Shown: positions 1 through 6,932, counted from the stretch's first letter. The stretch: 17,050 nucleotides of DNA from an uncultured bacterium (GCA_903908025.1 CAIVQM010000237.1:1-17050), one strand, 5' to 3'. Numbers and translations are program-made. Notes: generated from the sequence alone by a model not told the origin.

Positions 1-112
1 AGAAAACCTCGATTGGAAAATTCAAAGCCTCCGCCTTGAGTTTATTCACACCGTTATTAAATGAAATCCCGCACTCTTTCAATAAACGAATGGAATCTTC
101 ATTTAAGCGTCC
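1..112 (-). CDS. hisG: hisG fragment (ATP phosphoribosyltransferase), foreign, partial at both ends
   Basis: Reading the minus strand from base 112 to base 2 gives an uninterrupted frame of about 37 residues that begins GRLNEDS, continues LLKECGIS, NNG and KLKAEA, and ends NFPIEVF. This matches the N-terminal part of HisG, the first enzyme of histidine synthesis, as found in Bacteroidota (the pattern GRLNEDS, GIS, NG, LKA, NFP, EV). The stretch is AT-rich, with codons such as TTA, AAT, AAA and ATT, unlike the GC-rich DNA from about base 113 onward. The initiator region is absent: the frame stops matching just where the gamma-glutamyltransferase reading begins. Only a piece of the gene is present. 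I infer that it derives from another organism, most simply through a chimeric assembly. Family assignment is from memory of HisG sequences, not from a search. Confidence 0.8.
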
Positions 113-1443
113 TGGCCGACGAGGAGCCGACCCTCCTTGACTTCTTCGTGGATGTCCCCGGCCTCGGCGGGACCGTCGCCGATGCCCATGTCGAGACGGT
201 GATCGTCGATTTCGCCCGGACGGGCTCGGCCGCGGACAGCAGCACGCAGGTGTTCCACGGCGGCTGGGGCACCGTCGCCGTACCCGGCTGCCTGCCGGGG
301 TACCTCGAGGCGCATCGCGTGTCGGGGCGGCTGCCCCTTGATGTGGTCGTCGCGCCGGCGATCGCACTCGCGCGCGTCGGGGTCGACCTGTCCTCAGGTC
401 AGCGGACCTTCCTGCACCTGGTGAGCGATCTGCTCAATCTGACGGATGACAGCAGGCGGCTGTTCGCGGAGGCGGAGCGCACCGGCCACTACGTCAACGA
501 GCCGTACGCCGCACTCCTCGGCGAGCTCGCCGCCGGACGCATCGTTGGTCTGGCTGATCGGGCGTTCGCCGATGCGGTGCTCGCGGGCTCGCAGGGTGGC
601 GGCGGGCTGCTCGGTGCCCTCGACCTCGAGACGTACCGGCCGGCGCATCGCAATGCCCTGCGGTGCGAGCGTGGTGGCGCCCAGGTGTGGACGAACCCGC
701 CGCCGTCCGTCGGTGGCTCGATCGTTGCTGGCGCGCTCGCGATGCTGCCTCCCGTCGCTTCGGAGTCACGCCGCATTCGCTGGGCGCAGGTCGCGCAGGC
801 ACTCGCGGAGGCGACGCAGAGCCAACGTGGACCGGGCCAGGTACCGACGGGCACGACCCATGTGTCCGTCGTCGATGCCGACGGCGGCTTCGCCGCACTG
901 ACGACATCGAACGGATCCGGCTCGGGCACTGTGGTGCCCGGCTGGGGGGTGACCTTGAACAACATGCTCGGCGAGGAAGACCTGCGCCCGGCCGACGGCT
1001 CTGCTCTGCCCGCCGGTGCGCGCATGGGCTCGATGATGGCGCCGACCCTCGTCGACCTCGCGGATGGCTCGCGCGTCGCGCTGGGCACCGGTGGCAGTGA
1101 GCGCATCCGGTCGGCGCTGCTCGGCGTGCTCGTCCGCCTCATCGACGATGGCGACACTCTGGCCGATGCGGTCGAGGCGCCGCGGGTGCATCTGACGGGT
1201 GACGGACCGATCCACGTCGAGCCCGGCCTTCCCGACAATGACGTCGATGAGCTGATTGTGCTTGCGCGGCAACGTGCCTGGCCGGGCGTCGAGGTGTGGC
1301 CGTCGGCAAACCTGTTCTTCGGCGGGGTGCATGCGGTGCGACGTTCGGTGGATGGCGGTGTCGAGGCGGTCGGTGATGCCCGGCGCACGGGCGCCGTCGG
1401 GCTGGTCCTGCCGGACGGCACCGTCCGCACCGCGTGGGCGTAG
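109..1443 (+). CDS. Gamma-glutamyltransferase family protein, 5'-truncated
   Basis: Gamma-glutamyltransferases are Ntn-hydrolases that cleave themselves before a threonine and then hydrolyse or transfer the gamma-glutamyl group of glutathione-like substrates. Visible here are LLDFFVDVPG near the break, GWGTVAVPG of the large subunit, and the processing site GTTHVSVVDADG, whose first threonine of TTH (encoded at 853-855) is the expected nucleophile. Small-subunit motifs LNNMLGEEDL, MAPTLV and GTGGSERI follow. About 444 residues remain, against roughly 500-580 in intact members; the missing part is the glycine-rich N-terminus that normally precedes LLDFF. The ATG at base 61 is in frame but lies in the foreign AT-rich segment, so it is not the native start. 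No signal peptide can be judged because the N-terminus is gone. The gene ends 3 bp from the convergent gene at 1447. Confidence 0.88.
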   Translation, partial: VLADEEPTLLDFFVDVPGLGGTVADAHVETVIVDFARTGSAADSSTQVFHGGWGTVAVPGCLPGYLEAHRVSGRLPLDVVVAPAIALARVGVDLSSGQRTFLHLVSDLLNLTDDSRRLFAEAERTGHYVNEPYAALLGELAAGRIVGLADRAFADAVLAGSQGGGGLLGALDLETYRPAHRNALRCERGGAQVWTNPPPSVGGSIVAGALAMLPPVASESRRIRWAQVAQALAEATQSQRGPGQVPTGTTHVSVVDADGGFAALTTSNGSGSGTVVPGWGVTLNNMLGEEDLRPADGSALPAGARMGSMMAPTLVDLADGSRVALGTGGSERIRSALLGVLVRLIDDGDTLADAVEAPRVHLTGDGPIHVEPGLPDNDVDELIVLARQRAWPGVEVWPSANLFFGGVHAVRRSVDGGVEAVGDARRTGAVGLVLPDGTVRTAWA

Positions 1444-1446
1444 GCC

Positions 1447-2031
1447 CTACTGCGAATGCTGGTGACGGATTCGCTGGCTGCTGAGCAGGATCGACAGTTC
1501 GGCAGCCGCTGAACCGGCCTGCGGGTAGGGCGTGACGTCCTGCAACTGCCGTGCCGCCTCGGAGCGGTACTCCGCCCGGGCATCCGCGAGCAGGGCGCGA
1601 AGGCCGGCGATGTCGGCCGCGATCGCGGCCCGTCCCTCCTCGACCAGCGCTTGCTCTGTCGCCTGCCGGGCCTCGAGGGCTGCCAGCCCCGCACGTTCGG
1701 TCGTGGCGTGCTCGGGGGCCATCGAGAGGGCGGCGATGCGCTCGCCGCGATGCACCATGTCGGAGATGACGGCGGTGACGCGCGAGAACAGGGCGAGGGA
1801 CTGCTGATCGTTGAAGTCGAGCTTCCCGTATTCCATCGAATCGAGATTCGAGGCGAGGGACCTCATCACGTCGTCGTAGTCCTGGGCGAGCACGAACATG
1901 GCGGCGAACTGCACATGCGTGCGCGTCGCCGAGTCACCCCCCATGACCGTTTGGACGGCGGCCCGCCGGATCGTGGGGGCTGGGTTCGATCGCGGGCTGC
2001 CGAACGTCAGTCTCGTGCGAAAGCGGGTCAT
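1447..2031 (-). CDS. Hypothetical helical protein, 194 aa
   Basis: I do not recognise the family. The protein has no obvious signal peptide or membrane segment. Residues from about 45 to 165 are alanine-, glutamate- and arginine-rich and look mainly helical, with a stretch (AALEARQATEQALVEEGRA) that could form a coiled coil. The ATG at 2031 is preceded by GGGGGA with a 7-nt spacer, a good ribosome-binding site. The first 29 codons include AGA, CGA and CCA, poorer codons than the rest, so a start at the internal Met (MGGDSATRTH) is an alternative. The third-position GC bias supports this minus-strand frame over the long overlapping plus-strand frames. It runs convergently with the gamma-glutamyltransferase and lies 109 bp downstream of the M20 peptidase on the same strand; no terminator is evident between them. 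Confidence 0.6.
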   Translation of the reverse strand: MTRFRTRLTFGSPRSNPAPTIRRAAVQTVMGGDSATRTHVQFAAMFVLAQDYDDVMRSLASNLDSMEYGKLDFNDQQSLALFSRVTAVISDMVHRGERIAALSMAPEHATTERAGLAALEARQATEQALVEEGRAAIAADIAGLRALLADARAEYRSEAARQLQDVTPYPQAGSAAAELSILLSSQRIRHQHSQ

Positions 2032-2140
2032 GGAGCCATCCCCCGGTGCCGGGTCGGCCGTCGCGTGGATCGCGGGCGCCGACGTCGTACGGGTGGTATC
2101 GACCCGGATTGACGTGGGCTTGAGCCGTCAGCCCATGCGG

Positions 2141-3409
2141 CTATCCGCAGACCTGCAGGATGAGGCGAACGAGACCGCGGGCAGTGTCGACGACTTCGTC
2201 GATGTCAACCCACTCGTCGGGCGCATGGGCGGCCGATGCGTCGCCGGGGCCGTACTGGACGGTGGGGATGCCACCCAGACCCATCAGCAGTCGCAGGTCG
2301 GAGCCGTAGGGGGCGCCGTAGACCTCGGGGTCCCGGCCGTGCAGACCGCGATGCATCCCGCTGACCAGGCTGATGACGGGGGAGTCAGCGGGTGTGCGCC
2401 CGGAGGCGAACTGCCCGCCCCACCACGTCACCTCCACGGGGTGCTCGGCGAGCCACGGGTCTGCTGTGCTGACCTGCGCCATGGCGTCCTCGAGTGCGGT
2501 GCGTGCCTCCTCGTTGGTCTCCCCCAGCGCCACCCCGAGTCGGCCCTCTGCCGTGAGTAGGTCGGGCACGGTCGATGCCCAGTCACCCGCGTGCACCGTG
2601 CCGACCGACAGGGGGTAGGCCAGCGGCCAGCGCTGCATGACGACATCGACCTCGGTGTTGCGGCGCTGTTCGAGTTCCTGCAGTGCGATGAGCACCGGGT
2701 AGAACTTCTCGATGGCGCTGACACCGTCGGTGCGTCGGGCCGCGTGCGTGGCGAGGCCGCGCACGGTCAGGCGGAAGGTGAGCGCACCGCCGTTGGCGGG
2801 GATGATGTCCATCGATGTCGGCTCCGGCACGACACACATGTCGGCGGTGACGCCGTGCCGCAGCAGGGCGAAGGTGCCCAGTCCGCCGTCCTCCTCGCCC
2901 GACACGGGCGCGAGAACCACGCTGCCGCGCAAGGGGATTCCGGCGTTCTGCACAGCGCGCACCGAGGTCCACATCGCGGCGACACCCGCCTTCATGTCGC
3001 AGACTCCGCGGCCGACGATGCGGTCGCGACCGTCGACGTTCATCGTGCGCGGGACGAAGGGATCGCCGGTCCATGCATCGAGGTCGCCGGGCGGAACGAC
3101 GTCGGTGTGCCCGTTGAACATGAGGACGGGGCCGGTTCCGTCACCGGCGAGAGTCGCCGTGACTCCGACGGCCGCGGTGCGCGGCACCTCCATGCCGGGG
3201 AACTGGGGATCCCGTGAGAGTGCGTCGACGTCGATGTCCCACCGGTCGACGTCGAGGCCCTCGCCCCGCCAGCGCTCGGCGAGATGCTCCTGGACCTCGA
3301 GTTCGGCCGCGCTCCCGCTGACGGAGGGGAAGTGCAGCAACTCAAGCAGGTCCGCCACGAGGGCCGCCTCGTCAATGGGAACGTCCGGCACGCTTGTGGT
3401 CATGGTCAC
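2141..3409 (-). CDS. M20 family metallopeptidase (ArgE/DapE/CPG2-like deacylase)
   Basis: This 422-aa cytoplasmic enzyme belongs to the di-zinc M20 amidohydrolases, which remove acyl groups from amino acids or cut dipeptides. All core motifs are present: GHTDVVPPG (His101, Asp103), GRGVCDMKAG (bridging Asp138), SGEEDGG (catalytic Glu172 and ligand Glu173), VVPEPTS (Glu196), YGSDLR, and the C-terminal ligand in AAHAPDEW (His395). The dimerisation domain lies between about 200 and 310. I chose the GTG at 3409 because GGGAGG (3418-3423) sits 8 nt upstream; the ATG at 3403 is too far from it. The open frame extends further upstream to 3883 but that part is antisense to the secreted protein gene and is not coding. 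The substrate cannot be told from the sequence: acetylornithine, succinyl-diaminopimelate or another N-acyl amino acid are all possible. It is transcribed divergently from the gene at 3509. Confidence 0.92.
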   Translation of the reverse strand: MTMTTSVPDVPIDEAALVADLLELLHFPSVSGSAAELEVQEHLAERWRGEGLDVDRWDIDVDALSRDPQFPGMEVPRTAAVGVTATLAGDGTGPVLMFNGHTDVVPPGDLDAWTGDPFVPRTMNVDGRDRIVGRGVCDMKAGVAAMWTSVRAVQNAGIPLRGSVVLAPVSGEEDGGLGTFALLRHGVTADMCVVPEPTSMDIIPANGGALTFRLTVRGLATHAARRTDGVSAIEKFYPVLIALQELEQRRNTEVDVVMQRWPLAYPLSVGTVHAGDWASTVPDLLTAEGRLGVALGETNEEARTALEDAMAQVSTADPWLAEHPVEVTWWGGQFASGRTPADSPVISLVSGMHRGLHGRDPEVYGAPYGSDLRLLMGLGGIPTVQYGPGDASAAHAPDEWVDIDEVVDTARGLVRLILQVCG

Positions 3410-3508
3410 CGGGGCATCCTCCCGCTGGTGCCCTTGTGCCGCCACGCGGGGGCGGCCATGATCGGGTGTCTGCCGGGGAACCGGGCTGGTGCTTGGGAGG
3501 TCACGCGG
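3410..3508. promoter_or_regulatory. Divergent intergenic region with two ribosome-binding sites
   Basis: This 99-bp gap separates two divergent genes and should contain both promoters. Both Shine-Dalgarno sites are clear: GGGAGG on the minus strand (3418-3423, serving the GTG at 3409) and GGGAGG on the plus strand (3495-3500, 8 nt before the ATG at 3509). I see no convincing -35/-10 pair in either direction. Confidence 0.5.
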
Positions 3509-4246
3509 ATGCGACGCGCCCTGCTGCTTCTTGCCCTGGCCGGGATCCTGCTGCCTTCCCTGCCGGCTGCCGCTTCTCCTGCCCCCCATCGCGCCCTGCC
3601 GGCCTCGCTGCCCGTGGTCGGGGAGTGCTACGTGCTGACGGATGCCGAGGCAGCGGGTGAGGACTGGCCCGAGGGCGATGCGGTGGCCTGCAACCAGCCG
3701 CACACATACGAGATCACCGAGGCCGCCCTCCTGCCGATGGACGTCGATGCGGTCGGGTTCGCCCGGCAGCGCTGCCGTTCCCTCGACGTGTGGACCGCGC
3801 TGGGGGTCAACTCGTCGTCGGCCGGGATCATCGAGGCCCCGATCCGCATCGAGTCGCGCGCCTTCTACGCGCGACCTGACCACTTCGTGTGCGGAGCGGT
3901 GGCGGTGGAGTATCAGGGCCGATCGCCCGCGACCCTGATGCAGTTGACGATGTCGATCGAGCGGCTGCGCGCCGGCAGCAAGGCGTCGCTACGGCACTGT
4001 GCCGATGCCGCCGACGGGCGCTCCGCCCTCGCGCCGCCGGTGACGGTGCCGTGCTCGTACCGTCCGCGCTGGCAGGTCACGTCGTGGATCCTGTGGTCCG
4101 CGTTGTACGACGACAACCCCGGCCGAGCCGCCCTACGAGCGCGGGCGGCGCAGTTGTGTGGGGCGGGCGCGGTGTTCTCCCTGCCGGCCACCTGGGCGTG
4201 GTCCGAGGGGATGCCGCGAACCTGGTGCTACCGAAAATACCCGTAA
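3509..4246 (+). CDS. Secreted septum-formation-family protein
   Basis: The 245-aa product begins with MRRALLLLALAGILLPSLPAAAS, a classic Sec signal peptide with a likely cleavage after the AAAS region, and has no further membrane helix. The mature part has eight cysteines in a spaced pattern (GECYVL, ACNQPH, QRCRS, FVCGAV, RHCAD, VPCSYR, QLCGAG, TWCYRK), consistent with four disulfides. The first half, with GECY, then VACNQPHTYEI, resembles the actinobacterial septum-formation domain (PF13845 type), a name that rests on limited evidence of a role in cell division. The second half repeats the cysteine theme (RHCADA, VPCSYRPRWQV), suggesting two degenerate copies. The start is set by GGGAGG at 3495-3500, 8 nt upstream. 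Molecular function is unknown; an extracellular location is well supported. Confidence 0.75.
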   Translation: MRRALLLLALAGILLPSLPAAASPAPHRALPASLPVVGECYVLTDAEAAGEDWPEGDAVACNQPHTYEITEAALLPMDVDAVGFARQRCRSLDVWTALGVNSSSAGIIEAPIRIESRAFYARPDHFVCGAVAVEYQGRSPATLMQLTMSIERLRAGSKASLRHCADAADGRSALAPPVTVPCSYRPRWQVTSWILWSALYDDNPGRAALRARAAQLCGAGAVFSLPATWAWSEGMPRTWCYRKYP

Positions 4247-4264
4247 TGTCCCAAATGTCGTAAG

Positions 4265-4273
4265 TTATCCACA
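4265..4273 (+). promoter_or_regulatory. Perfect DnaA-box 9-mer (TTATCCACA)
   Basis: TTATCCACA matches the bacterial DnaA-box consensus TTATNCACA exactly and is followed by GG. It lies alone in the 183-bp gap between the secreted protein gene and the zinc-ribbon gene. A single 9-mer may be chance, but related sites cluster at 6733-6873. Binding by DnaA is an inference. Confidence 0.4.
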
Positions 4274-4336
4274 GGAAAGCTGCCGCCACGCCGATCCGCC
4301 CGGCCACGCGTGGCAGCAATGGCCCCGCCGCTGTCC

Positions 4337-4429
4337 TAGGGTGGAACCGACCAAGCGGGGGCAACCCCTTAGGTGGCACCAGCTGCCGACCGCGGCCACG
4401 CGGTACTTACGGAATAACAGGAGGGCCCC
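4337..4429 (+). promoter_or_regulatory. Likely -10 and structured 5' leader of the zinc-ribbon gene
   Basis: TAGGGT at 4337-4342 fits the actinobacterial -10 form TANNNT; no good -35 is seen. Transcription from about 4349 would give an 80-nt leader containing a GGGG-GCAA-CCCC hairpin (4357-4368, a GNRA tetraloop) and the ribosome-binding site AGGAGG at 4419-4424, 5 nt before the ATG. Promoter assignment is tentative; the ribosome-binding site is strong. Confidence 0.4.
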
Positions 4430-4585
4430 ATGGCCGAGAGCTACACCGGCGAGGCGTACTGCGTGAAGTGCAAGGAGAAGCGGGAGTTCACCGGCCACGT
4501 CGAAGAGACGAACGGTCGCCGTTTCGCCAAGGGCATCTGCCCCGTATGCGGCACCAAGGTGACCCGCATCCTCGGCAAGGCCTAA
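4430..4585 (+). CDS. DUF5679-family zinc-ribbon protein, 51 aa
   Basis: This very small protein starts MAESYTGEAYCVKCKEKREF and ends KGICPVCGTKVTRILGKA. Two CxxC pairs (AYCVKCK and ICPVCG), about 25 residues apart, form a zinc ribbon. The arrangement, with NGRR between the pairs and GTK after the second, is that of the DUF5679 family common in actinobacteria. Its function is not known; a role in nucleic-acid or ribosome contacts would be a guess. The start is firm: AGGAGG at 4419-4424 lies 5 nt upstream. It is a single-gene unit, preceded by a likely promoter and closed 25 nt after its stop codon by a very stable hairpin, so it seems to be expressed independently and perhaps highly. It is easily missed by annotation because of its size. 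Confidence 0.85.
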   Translation: MAESYTGEAYCVKCKEKREFTGHVEETNGRRFAKGICPVCGTKVTRILGKA

Positions 4586-4610
4586 TCAGCCCGGCTGACG
4601 CAAGCTCGAC

Positions 4611-4640
4611 CGAGGGGGTGGCCACCAGGCCGCCCCCTCG
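4611..4640. terminator. Strong hairpin terminator after the zinc-ribbon gene
   Basis: CGAGGGGGTGGCC (4611-4623) and GGCCGCCCCCTCG (4628-4640) pair over 13 positions with one T-G wobble around the loop ACCA. It is followed only by TTCC, so there is no true T-tract, a common form in high-GC actinobacteria. It would insulate the zinc-ribbon gene from the gene at 4728. Confidence 0.85.
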
Positions 4641-4712
4641 TTCCATGCCCGGACCCGTTCCGCATGTCTCGCTGAGGGCGAACGCGCGACGGTCGGTCGC
4701 GCCGGGAACGGC

Positions 4713-4727
4713 GTATACCGTTGACGC
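4713..4727 (+). promoter_or_regulatory. Putative leaderless promoter for the DUF2342 gene
   Basis: TATACC at 4713-4718 resembles a -10 element and ends 9 nt before the ATG at 4728. No Shine-Dalgarno sequence precedes that ATG. Together these suggest a transcript starting at or next to the A of the start codon, as is frequent in actinobacteria. No clear -35 is visible. Confidence 0.4.
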
Positions 4728-6137
4728 ATGAGCGTTCCCTTCGGCTTCGGCATGAACGACGACCCGGATCAGTCAGGCGATGGTGTGCCTGGCTTCGGCT
4801 TCGGCGCAGGTGGCTTCGACATGAGCAATCTCGGGGCCGCCCTGCAGCAGCTTGGCGCGATGATGCAGGCGGGACAGACCGGACCCGACGCTGGTGGTCC
4901 GGTCAACTGGGCGATGGTGTCCGATGTGGCACGCAAGGCGCTGGTCGCCGCGGGTGACCCGTCCGTCAGCGATGCCGACCTTCGGTCCGTCACCGAGGCC
5001 GTGCGCCTCGCTGACGTGTGGCTCGATCCCGTCGTGAGCTTCCCCGCAACGCCCGCGGTACCCGCGGCGTGGAGCCGCTCCGAGTGGCTCGAGCTCACGG
5101 CACCCGCCTGGCGCACCATCGTGCAGCCGATCGCGGAGCACATGCAGCAGGTTGTGGGCCAGTCCTTCCCCGGTGCCGCTGGCCAGGAGCTTGACCTGAC
5201 CGCGCTCAGCGAGAACATGCCCGAGCAGTTCCGCGGCATGTTCCCCGACGGCATCCCGCCCGAGATGGCCCAGATGATGGCGCCGATGCTCGGCATGATG
5301 CAGCAGCTCGGCTCCGCTGCGTTCAGCATGCAACTGGGCCAGGCACTTGCTGCCCTGGCATCGGATGTCGTCGGAGCATCCGACATCGGCATCCCGCTTA
5401 CCGCCGAGCCGCAGCCGGCGCTGCTGCCGCGCAATGTCGAGGCCTTCGGTGAAGGTCTCGGACTTCCCGTCGACGATGTGCGCCTGTATCTCGCACTTCG
5501 TGAGTCTGCGCACCAGCGCCTGTTCGCGCACGTGTCGTGGTTGCGACCGCGCGTGATCGGCGCGGTCGAGGAGTATGCACGCGGTGTGCGTGTCGACCAG
5601 TCACGTCTCGCTGAGGCGATGGGTGAGGTCGACATGACGAACCCCGAGGCCCTGCAGCAGTTGATGGGCAGCGGCTTGCTGCAGCCCGAGGACACCGAGG
5701 AGCAGCGCGCGGCCATCGCTCGCCTCGAGACGCTGCTCGCACTTGTCGAAGGCTGGGTCGACGACGTCGTCGACACCGCCATCGCAGAGCGACTGCCGTC
5801 CGCCGTGCAGTTGCGCGAGGTGATGCGCCGACGTCGTGCCGCTGGCGGCCCGGCCGAAAAGACGTTCGCCACGCTGGTTGGCATGGAACTGCGACCGCGA
5901 CTCGCGCGCGAGGCGGCCACGCTGTTTGCCGTTGTGCGCGCCGGCCGCGGTGCTGAGGCGCGCGATGCGTTGTGGGCGCATCCCGATCTGCTGCCCGGCC
6001 CCGACGATCTCGCCGACCCGCTGGGCTTCATCGAGGGCAACGTGGGCGAGCTGGAGTTCGAGGTGCCAGACGACATCGGCGAGCTTGACGACCTCGATGG
6101 CGGCGGCGACCCGTCGGCCGAAGCCCCAGAGGCGTGA
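4728..6137 (+). CDS. DUF2342-type zinc-dependent metalloprotease-like protein
   Basis: The 469-aa product begins with a Gly/Phe/Asp-rich, low-complexity stretch (about residues 1-55), then WSRSEWLELTAPAWRTIVQPIAEHM, and a methionine-rich helix region (about 160-200, with PEMAQMMAPMLGMMQ). The diagnostic block is LRESAHQRLFAHVSWLRPRV (about 257-276), with Glu259, His262 and His268, followed by VEGWVDDVVD and the GGPAEKTFATLVGMELRPR block. This is the layout of the DUF2342 family, widespread in actinobacteria and predicted to be zincin-like. There is no plain HExxH, so peptidase activity is a family prediction, not something the sequence proves. The C-terminus is acidic (DDIGELDDLD). It lacks a signal peptide and is probably cytoplasmic. 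Its stop overlaps the next gene's GTG by four bases (GTGA), implying translational coupling with the NUDIX hydrolase. Confidence 0.82.
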   Translation: MSVPFGFGMNDDPDQSGDGVPGFGFGAGGFDMSNLGAALQQLGAMMQAGQTGPDAGGPVNWAMVSDVARKALVAAGDPSVSDADLRSVTEAVRLADVWLDPVVSFPATPAVPAAWSRSEWLELTAPAWRTIVQPIAEHMQQVVGQSFPGAAGQELDLTALSENMPEQFRGMFPDGIPPEMAQMMAPMLGMMQQLGSAAFSMQLGQALAALASDVVGASDIGIPLTAEPQPALLPRNVEAFGEGLGLPVDDVRLYLALRESAHQRLFAHVSWLRPRVIGAVEEYARGVRVDQSRLAEAMGEVDMTNPEALQQLMGSGLLQPEDTEEQRAAIARLETLLALVEGWVDDVVDTAIAERLPSAVQLREVMRRRRAAGGPAEKTFATLVGMELRPRLAREAATLFAVVRAGRGAEARDALWAHPDLLPGPDDLADPLGFIEGNVGELEFEVPDDIGELDDLDGGGDPSAEAPEA

Positions 6138-6688
6138 TCCATCCCGACTTCGTTCGGTTGCATGACGACGCAACCGCCGTTCTCACTGACTGGCATCATC
6201 CCGATCCCGCACAGTGTGCCCTGCGTGATGAGTATCTGGCCTTTCTCGCTGAGCGCCCTGATGCGATGGCGCGGGAGTGCCGCACCGGGCACATCACCGC
6301 GAGCGCCCTCGTTCTCGACGAGGACCGCACCCGGGTGCTGCTGACCCTGCATCCCAAGGTCGGACGGTGGCTGCAGCTCGGGGGACATTGCGAGGTCGGG
6401 GACGCATCGTTGCGAGCGGCCGCCATCCGTGAGACGCAGGAGGAGGGCGGCATCCTCGACGTCACCATGTCGGCGATGCCCATCCAGATCGACCGGCACC
6501 CGGTGTCCTGCGCCGGGGGCATGAGCGTCCATTACGACGTCGAGTACCTCGCCCTCGTGCCGCGCGATGCGCAGGAGGTGATCAGCGACGAGTCGGAAGA
6601 CCTGCGGTGGTTCGCGCTCGATGCCCTGCCGGAGGGGCTCGACGAGAAGGTGCAGTCGATGATCGACGCCGCACTGGTCGCTGACTGA
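6134..6688 (+). CDS. NUDIX hydrolase, 184 aa
   Basis: NUDIX enzymes cut nucleoside diphosphates linked to another group, using a Mg-binding helix. The NUDIX box is seen at residues 84-107 (GHCEVGDASLRAAAIRETQEEGGI in pattern: Gly84, Glu87, Arg99, Glu100, Glu103, Glu104). It has one extra residue before RE compared with the classical GX5EX7REUXEEXGU spacing, as in many actinobacterial homologues with GGHCEPGD. The metal-binding RExxxEE core is intact. A conserved N-terminal helical part (about 1-55) precedes the fold, and the C-terminus has the usual EDLRWFALDAL strand-helix element. Translation begins at a GTG that overlaps the stop of the DUF2342 gene by four bases, with no separate ribosome-binding site. 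Substrate is unknown; nucleotide cleanup is the default guess. Confidence 0.9.
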   Translation: MIHPDFVRLHDDATAVLTDWHHPDPAQCALRDEYLAFLAERPDAMARECRTGHITASALVLDEDRTRVLLTLHPKVGRWLQLGGHCEVGDASLRAAAIRETQEEGGILDVTMSAMPIQIDRHPVSCAGGMSVHYDVEYLALVPRDAQEVISDESEDLRWFALDALPEGLDEKVQSMIDAALVAD

Positions 6689-6732
6689 CGCGTACAGCAG
6701 GTGAACGGGCAGTAACGCACGCGAACTATTTT

Positions 6733-6873
6733 TCGTCCACAGGCTGGGTGCAGTGTTTCCGCTGGTCACAGGGGGGTCGGAGGCGTCATCCTCAGGTTCA
6801 TCCCCAGCCTTATGCACCGACCGTCCACAGCGACACGCCAGCCACTGCACAGGCCATGCACAGGTCATCCACA
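6733..6873 (+). repeat. Array of DnaA-box-like 9-mers, partly spaced at 11 bp
   Basis: Sites resembling TTATNCACA/TTGTCCACA, all on the plus strand, start at 6733 (TCGTCCACA), 6810 (TTATGCACC), 6821 (CCGTCCACA), 6843 (CACTGCACA), 6854 (CCATGCACA) and 6865 (TCATCCACA). The mismatches to the closer consensus are 1, 1, 2, 3, 2 and 1. Starts from 6810 to 6865 fall on multiples of 11 bp, with the slot at 6832 filled by a poor match (GACACGCCA). Weaker matches occur at 6762, 6786 and 6798. The shared core CCACA or GCACA, often followed by GG, is evident by eye. Helical phasing suggests a protein binding cooperatively along one face. DnaA is the natural candidate by sequence, but none of the usual origin genes is nearby. 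Confidence 0.5.
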
Positions 6874-6902
6874 CCCGGGGTCGACGAGAACGGCCATTCG
6901 CG

Positions 6903-6932
6903 TTGACTCGTGAGTGGCTCAATCCCTAGGTT
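6903..6932 (+). promoter_or_regulatory. Housekeeping-type promoter upstream of the PDZ/UPF0182 operon
   Basis: TTGACT (6903-6908, -35) and TAGGTT (6927-6932, -10) are separated by 18 bp. The predicted transcript start near 6938-6940 coincides with the base of the inverted repeat that follows. It should drive the genes from 7116 on, or a small RNA made from 6938-7017. Confidence 0.6.

Noticed and set aside
61..108. ATG at base 61 as the start of the gamma-glutamyltransferase
   Set aside because: The first codons come from AT-rich DNA that is the antisense of a hisG fragment, and the residues do not resemble the family's N-terminus.
489..1694. Long minus-strand open frame opposite the gamma-glutamyltransferase
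   Set aside because: It is rich in Arg, Ser and Pro, typical of an antisense frame in high-GC DNA, and the plus strand holds clear family motifs.
3410..3883. N-terminal extension of the M20 peptidase
   Set aside because: The extension is antisense to the secreted protein gene and lacks similarity to M20 N-termini; a good ribosome-binding site supports the GTG at 3409.
6729..6733. Rho-independent terminator after the NUDIX gene (TTTTT)
   Set aside because: The preceding CGCGT/ACGCG pairing would need a loop of nearly 30 nt, which is not convincing.
6689..6900. Chromosomal replication origin
   Set aside because: DnaA-like sites are present but none of dnaA, dnaN, rpmH or parAB is near, most sites have mismatches, and no long AT-rich unwinding region is visible.
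4769..6922. 717-codon minus-strand open frame opposite the DUF2342 and NUDIX genes
   Set aside because: Low-complexity Ser/Arg/Pro composition, no domain, and two well-supported genes on the other strand.
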